Assembly: GCA_050485645.1 (NCBI GenBank)
Contig: JBJHBT010000013.1
Location: forward strand, 40,337 to 104,336
Direction: 5' to 3'
Length of the DNA: 64,000 bases
Source of the DNA: JBJHBP01 sp050485645
GTDB taxonomy: Bacteria > Pseudomonadota > Gammaproteobacteria > Steroidobacterales > Rariloculaceae
Of this stretch, positions 60,684 through 64,000 are shown in pieces (the first letter of the stretch is position 1; each line of letters starts with the position of its first letter). Below the pieces are notes generated by a model. That model was given only the letters and a program-made list of their open reading frames with translations. It was not told the origin of the DNA and did not search any database. The translations under genes were made by a program, and so were the position numbers.

Positions 60684-61277
60684 ATGGGCAAACGTATCAT
60701 CGTCGCGATCACCGGTGCCGCCGGTTCCGTCTACGGAATCCGCGCGTTGACGATGCTGCGGCAACACCCGGACGTTCAGACCCATCTGGTGATCACCCGC
60801 GCCGGTTGGCTGAACATCGCCTCCGAGCTGCAGATGCAGCGTGCCGACGTGGAGGCGCTGGCCGATGTCGTGCATGCCGACAGGGATGTGGGAGCGACCA
60901 TCGCCAGCGGCTCGTTCCGCACCGACGGCATGATTGTCGCACCGTGTTCCATGAAGACCCTGGCGTCCATCGCAACTGGCGTCGCCGACAATCTGGTAAG
61001 CCGTGCGGCCGACGTGGTGCTGAAGGAAAGACGGCGCCTGGTGCTGCTGGTACGTGAGGCGCCACTGACGCTGGTTCATCTGCGCAATATGACCACAGTC
61101 ACCGAAATGGGCGGCGTGATCTTTCCGCCCGTGCCCGCTTTCTATGCGCGGCTGGAGAGTCTGGATGCAATGGTCGAGCAGACCATCGTGCGCGTGCTGG
61201 ACCTCTTCGACGTGGAATCGGGCAGCGCGCGCCGCTGGCAGGGGCTGGGCGAAGCGTTCAGTGACGAGTCGGAGTGA
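60684..61277 (+). CDS. ubiX: flavin prenyltransferase UbiX
   Basis: This is 197 residues. The Rossmann-like start RIIVAITGAAGSVYGIRAL and the later VAPCSMKTLASIATGVADNLVSRAADV (given in two parts) and LVREAPLTLVHLRNM are UbiX signatures. It makes prenylated FMN for UbiD-family decarboxylases, used in ubiquinone synthesis or aromatic-acid decarboxylation. In this context it may serve either; no ubiD is in the window. The start is ATG 60684, family-like. Confidence 0.92.
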   Translation: MGKRIIVAITGAAGSVYGIRALTMLRQHPDVQTHLVITRAGWLNIASELQMQRADVEALADVVHADRDVGATIASGSFRTDGMIVAPCSMKTLASIATGVADNLVSRAADVVLKERRRLVLLVREAPLTLVHLRNMTTVTEMGGVIFPPVPAFYARLESLDAMVEQTIVRVLDLFDVESGSARRWQGLGEAFSDESE

Positions 61278-61319
61278 GGGCGTGATTCAGGGTGTGAGGG
61301 GGCAGCGGGGTGTGAAGGA

Positions 61320-61655
61320 TCAGCGGTTGTCCGCATCCCGGGCATTGTTAACATCCCCGGCCACGCTGTCGTCCTCCCGGCGCAGTTCGTGGGTATACAC
61401 CACCGGAATGCGCTTGCGTTCCGCATAGCGCGTCGCCAGGCCCAGGGCGACATCGGCCGGCATGCGCTGACCTTTGACCAGCGCCTTGACGCGTCGCGTC
61501 GGTCCCTTGACGGGTATGCCCCTCGGCATTTCGACGATGCGTTCGATCGTGACCAGTGTCGCGGTGTCGTCCAGCGGATCGGGGCAGGTTTGCACGCGGA
61601 CGAAATCCGTATCCGAATCCTCGACGGGCGGTGCTTCACAAATCCTCACTGACAT
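61320..61655 (-). CDS. hypothetical protein
   Basis: This is 111 residues with an AAGGGA site 10 bases before ATG 61655. A mixed alpha/beta, charged protein (LVTIERIVEMPRGIPVKG, then AERKRIPVVYTHELRRED); I recognise no family. No signal peptide or transmembrane helix. It converges with ubiX. Confidence 0.55.
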   Translation of the reverse strand: MSVRICEAPPVEDSDTDFVRVQTCPDPLDDTATLVTIERIVEMPRGIPVKGPTRRVKALVKGQRMPADVALGLATRYAERKRIPVVYTHELRREDDSVAGDVNNARDADNR

Positions 61656-61963
61656 CGCAGTACGTCCCTTCCGGTTCATTGGTCTTGTTCATCGGATTAA
61701 GCAAGTCCCGTGCCAGCGCCGGTTCATTGGGGCTGGATGGCGTATCGCATCGTGTTATGTAGTATCGGACTGACGCTGAGGGTCAGTTTCTGACATCCGA
61801 ACGGACCGGCGGGATCTCGGCAGCGGAGAGCGGCGGTTGAAGATAGGCTTTGAAGATAGGCGATGTAGCACGCCGCATCCGGATACAGAATCGATGAGGG
61901 CGACGTCGGGGCAGACGGCGTGATCAAACGAATAATTCGCGATTCGGTGCTATCAGCATTCAA

Positions 61964-61981
61964 GTGTAATATAGCTTACAC
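61964..61981. promoter_or_regulatory. inverted repeat, possible operator (GTGTAA-N6-TTACAC)
   Basis: Perfect 6-bp arms with a 6-base spacer lie 12 bases ahead of the TTGACA box, where a dimeric regulator could bind. Confidence 0.4.
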
Positions 61982-61992
61982 AGTTAAGGTGC

Positions 61993-62021
61993 TTGACAGA
62001 AAATACGCACTCAGGGAATAT
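61993..62021 (+). promoter_or_regulatory. sigma-70 promoter for the secreted-protein gene
   Basis: TTGACA (61993-61998), 17-base spacer, then GAATAT (62016-62021). This is one of the few near-consensus -35 boxes in the window. Confidence 0.55.
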
Positions 62022-62083
62022 CAGGACAACGAAGCTACAGAAGAGCCAGACTCCATGGCTTCTGCTTTCGGGGGAGATGCCAA

Positions 62084-63430
62084 ATGACCCGTGCCCTGTT
62101 GCCCTGTTGCCCTGTTGCCCTGTTGCCCGCGCCTTTCCGTGCGCTGATTCATCAAATCGCGGGGGGAACCGCCAGCTCTCTCTGCCCGAGCGCCCCTATC
62201 CAACGCAAGCTGAGCGCATTCAGGAAACTCACGCTCGGAATACTCAGAGCAGGCGTATTGCTGCTGGCTTTCGCCGCGTCCAGATCCCTGGCACATACCA
62301 CCGACACCTGGCTGTTCGACAGCGGTACGACCTTGAATGTCAGCGGTCAGACGATTCTGGGATGGAGTGGTGAATCGCACGACTGCCAGATGCTTATTGA
62401 AGGTGGGTACTATTGCTACGGCTCCGAGAATACCGCCGTCAGGGTGGACACCCGACTTCTGGCGCCCGGCATGTGGCAGGTGCAGAACAGCCAGAGCATC
62501 GATGACACGCATGCGGAGGTGTACTTTTCGTATTATCCCCCGAACGCGGGCGGCCAGTGGTGGGGTTGGTGGTGGGCGGAGAGCGACCACTACGTTCAGG
62601 TAGACGAGTACCAGTACTACTGTCTGGACTACCACTTCGAATGCAGCTGTCCGTCCGGGTTCCCGTATCCGTGCGGCACTTCCCAGTTCTGGCAGTTCCT
62701 GGGGCAGACTTCGGAGGGGGCGTTTGTCTATCCGCCGCCGCCGCCGCCCGGTCCGGTACACGTCGAATACGTGATGTTCATCCCGTTCGATCATGTGAGA
62801 CTGCCGGGCACTGTCTGGTCGTCCGGAACCTTCTTCGAAGGTGACAACCAGCCCACATACTCCCCAACCGGCACATACCGAATCCGCCAGTCTTTCGTAA
62901 TCAATACCGCGAGCAAGACGGTCGGCTCGGTGTCCAATCTTGGTAGTAACAGCGTAGGGTATGCGCCACCGATGAACTTTCTGAGCCCGTGGCCGATGTG
63001 CTACCGCAAGGACTGTCAGGATTGCCCTCAGTACGGCAGCGGGCAGTTGATCGTTTTCGATGGCTACTGCCAGGATGTATTCATGGACTGGACGTGTGCG
63101 GCACAGCCAGGAAATATGGGGTCCATGACAGTATCCGTTACCGACGACCAGACGCCCAACAGTGTGGAAGTGACGTTTTCCGGGGATCCGAATAATGGCT
63201 GCATATCCGGCTCACCGGGTATCACCTGGCAGAACCGGATCACGATTTCCTGGTCGGATTCACCGGCAAGCTATGTGCTTGAAATGGATCATGATGGCTT
63301 TCCGATGCACGAAGTGAGAATCAACGGTGTGCTGGTGTACAGTCATGACCCTCACCCCACCTATACGCCGTGGCACTTGGCACAGCCCCCGGAAATTCAG
63401 TTCTCGAGCGGCAACCAACAATTGCCGTGA
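62084..63430 (+). CDS. secreted aromatic- and cysteine-rich protein of unknown function
   Basis: This is up to 448 residues. A hydrophobic signal segment lies unusually far in, at about 52-68 (LGILRAGVLLLAFAAS), after a Pro/Cys tail from an 8-base repeat, so the true start may be later (no later Met precedes the signal). The mature part is rich in Trp, Tyr and Cys (WWGWWWAESDHYVQ, DYHFECSCPSGFPYPC), fitting a disulfide-bonded secreted protein. A YPPPPPPGPVHV Pro stretch may join two domains. I recognise no family. The next gene begins 21 bases after its stop. Confidence 0.68.
   Translation: MTRALLPCCPVALLPAPFRALIHQIAGGTASSLCPSAPIQRKLSAFRKLTLGILRAGVLLLAFAASRSLAHTTDTWLFDSGTTLNVSGQTILGWSGESHDCQMLIEGGYYCYGSENTAVRVDTRLLAPGMWQVQNSQSIDDTHAEVYFSYYPPNAGGQWWGWWWAESDHYVQVDEYQYYCLDYHFECSCPSGFPYPCGTSQFWQFLGQTSEGAFVYPPPPPPGPVHVEYVMFIPFDHVRLPGTVWSSGTFFEGDNQPTYSPTGTYRIRQSFVINTASKTVGSVSNLGSNSVGYAPPMNFLSPWPMCYRKDCQDCPQYGSGQLIVFDGYCQDVFMDWTCAAQPGNMGSMTVSVTDDQTPNSVEVTFSGDPNNGCISGSPGITWQNRITISWSDSPASYVLEMDHDGFPMHEVRINGVLVYSHDPHPTYTPWHLAQPPEIQFSSGNQQLP
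62094..62128. repeat. 8-bp tandem repeat, 4 copies (CCCTGTTG)
   Basis: Four perfect copies, within the first 15 codons of the secreted-protein frame. Because 8 is not a multiple of 3, gain or loss would shift the frame, so it could switch expression if the start is really here. Confidence 0.95.
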
Positions 63431-63451
63431 TCGTCAGTGGAGGTGGAAGAT

Positions 63452-64000
63452 ATGAAGATTCACAATCAATCACGGCTGCCCACAACATGCGCGATCCTGG
63501 TACTCACTTTCATGTTCACTGGCGGGTCGTCCGATGCTCAGCACACATATCGCGACGCTCTGAGTCTGGATAGCTACTGGGAAACGCTTCCGATTTCGGT
63601 CAAAGTAGATTTCATCCGTGAGGGAATGGGATCAGAAGATCCCAGGACCAGGATATACGCGTTAACGAGAGTTGCTCCTCTGTATTGGGATGACACAGAG
63701 CAGGCCAGATTATTAATCGATCCACGGTCGGTAGAGGCCTTCCTGTACGACGAAGACGCGCGCGTGATTCAGGCGGCCATCTCCACGTACGTCTATGTGG
63801 CGGATGACCAGGAGGAATTCGAGCGAGCGGTTGTGGAGAGGGCGCGAGCCGGCGGAGGCCCGCTGACGACGGCCCGATACGCCAGCCTGCTGGCGCAGTT
63901 CACATCGGACGTGGCCGCCGAATGGCTGATGTCGGTGGCGGAGAACGATCCGGACGAAGAGGCAAGGTTTACAGCGATGTCGATGATGGCAACTTCCATG
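63452..64000 (+). CDS. secreted protein with HEAT-like repeats, partial (runs off the window)
   Basis: The frame stays open from ATG 63452 to the window end, 183 codons. GGAGGTGGAAG lies just ahead of the ATG. A signal peptide ends near residue 30 (FTGGSSDAQ). What follows is all-helical, with alternating short helices (RTRIYALTRVAPLYW, then VIQAAISTYVYVAD, and ARFTAMSMMAT) resembling HEAT repeats. The protein is probably co-transcribed with the gene before it. Confidence 0.72.
   Translation, partial: MKIHNQSRLPTTCAILVLTFMFTGGSSDAQHTYRDALSLDSYWETLPISVKVDFIREGMGSEDPRTRIYALTRVAPLYWDDTEQARLLIDPRSVEAFLYDEDARVIQAAISTYVYVADDQEEFERAVVERARAGGGPLTTARYASLLAQFTSDVAAEWLMSVAENDPDEEARFTAMSMMATSM

Larger units (their letters stand above)
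61656..62083. other. lower-GC regulatory region before the secreted-protein gene
   Basis: About 430 bases, clearly richer in A and T than the rest of the window. It contains a -35/-10 pair and an inverted repeat listed below. No gene was found. Confidence 0.55.

Overview
The window is GC-rich chromosomal DNA, apparently from a free-living Gram-negative proteobacterium. A gammaproteobacterium is the best guess: it has a PBP1b-type mrcB with a TPR lipoprotein behind it, a PA2778/PA2779-like gene pair, typA, mtfA, srkA and AsmA/BamA-like outer-membrane genes. I see no rRNA, tRNA, CRISPR array, phage, integrase or insertion sequence. Genes are tightly packed, often with 4-base start/stop overlaps, and -10 boxes are mostly TAnAAT-like with poor -35 boxes.

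Layout. 0.2-6 kb is a looser stretch: a glyoxalase-fold protein, an ADOP-type macrolide-exporter-like permease, an orphan ExbD-like periplasmic protein, a heptanucleotide tandem repeat and a membrane-anchored serine hydrolase. 6.4-15 kb holds class II fructose-bisphosphate aldolase, a PQQ-type sugar dehydrogenase, an MFS exporter and a three-gene ABC exporter (ATPase, FtsX-type permease, HlyD-type adaptor). 15-21 kb has mtfA, typA, a TamA/BamA-like barrel, a VanY-like peptidase and an unknown barrel-like protein. 21-26 kb is a plus-strand run: nucleoside-sugar-epimerase-like protein, MscS channel, deoxyinosine/uracil glycosylase, parvulin, HupE/UreJ-like and TVP38-like membrane proteins. 26-36 kb has a membrane-bound one-component regulator, ctlX, the PA2778/PA2779-like pair, an LpoP-like lipoprotein gene overlapping mrcB, and asmA. 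36-48 kb is mixed metabolism: aldo/keto reductase, acyl-CoA synthetase, a second PQQ-type dehydrogenase, an LPMO-like protein, an NlpC/P60 lipoprotein, an esterase, srkA, a CitE-like lyase with simple repeats at both ends, an exported SDR, an aromatic aminotransferase and a dead-looking E2-like protein.

49-61 kb carries lignin-aromatic catabolism genes: a LigM-like tetrahydrofolate-dependent O-demethylase (vanillate to protocatechuate), and a ligC-ligI pair (4-carboxy-2-hydroxymuconate semialdehyde dehydrogenase and 2-pyrone-4,6-dicarboxylate lactonase) divergent from an aldehyde dehydrogenase. The ring-cleavage enzyme LigAB and the later LigU/J/K steps are not in the window. Immediately next to ligI are two divergent operons of small integral-membrane proteins. 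Four of their domains are recognisably related to each other, one is fused to a second membrane domain, and a 37-residue single-span protein is translationally coupled to it; ubiX follows. I consider this membrane cluster the best candidate for an undescribed system. The right end (62-64 kb) has lower GC and two secreted proteins of unknown function; the last one runs off the window.
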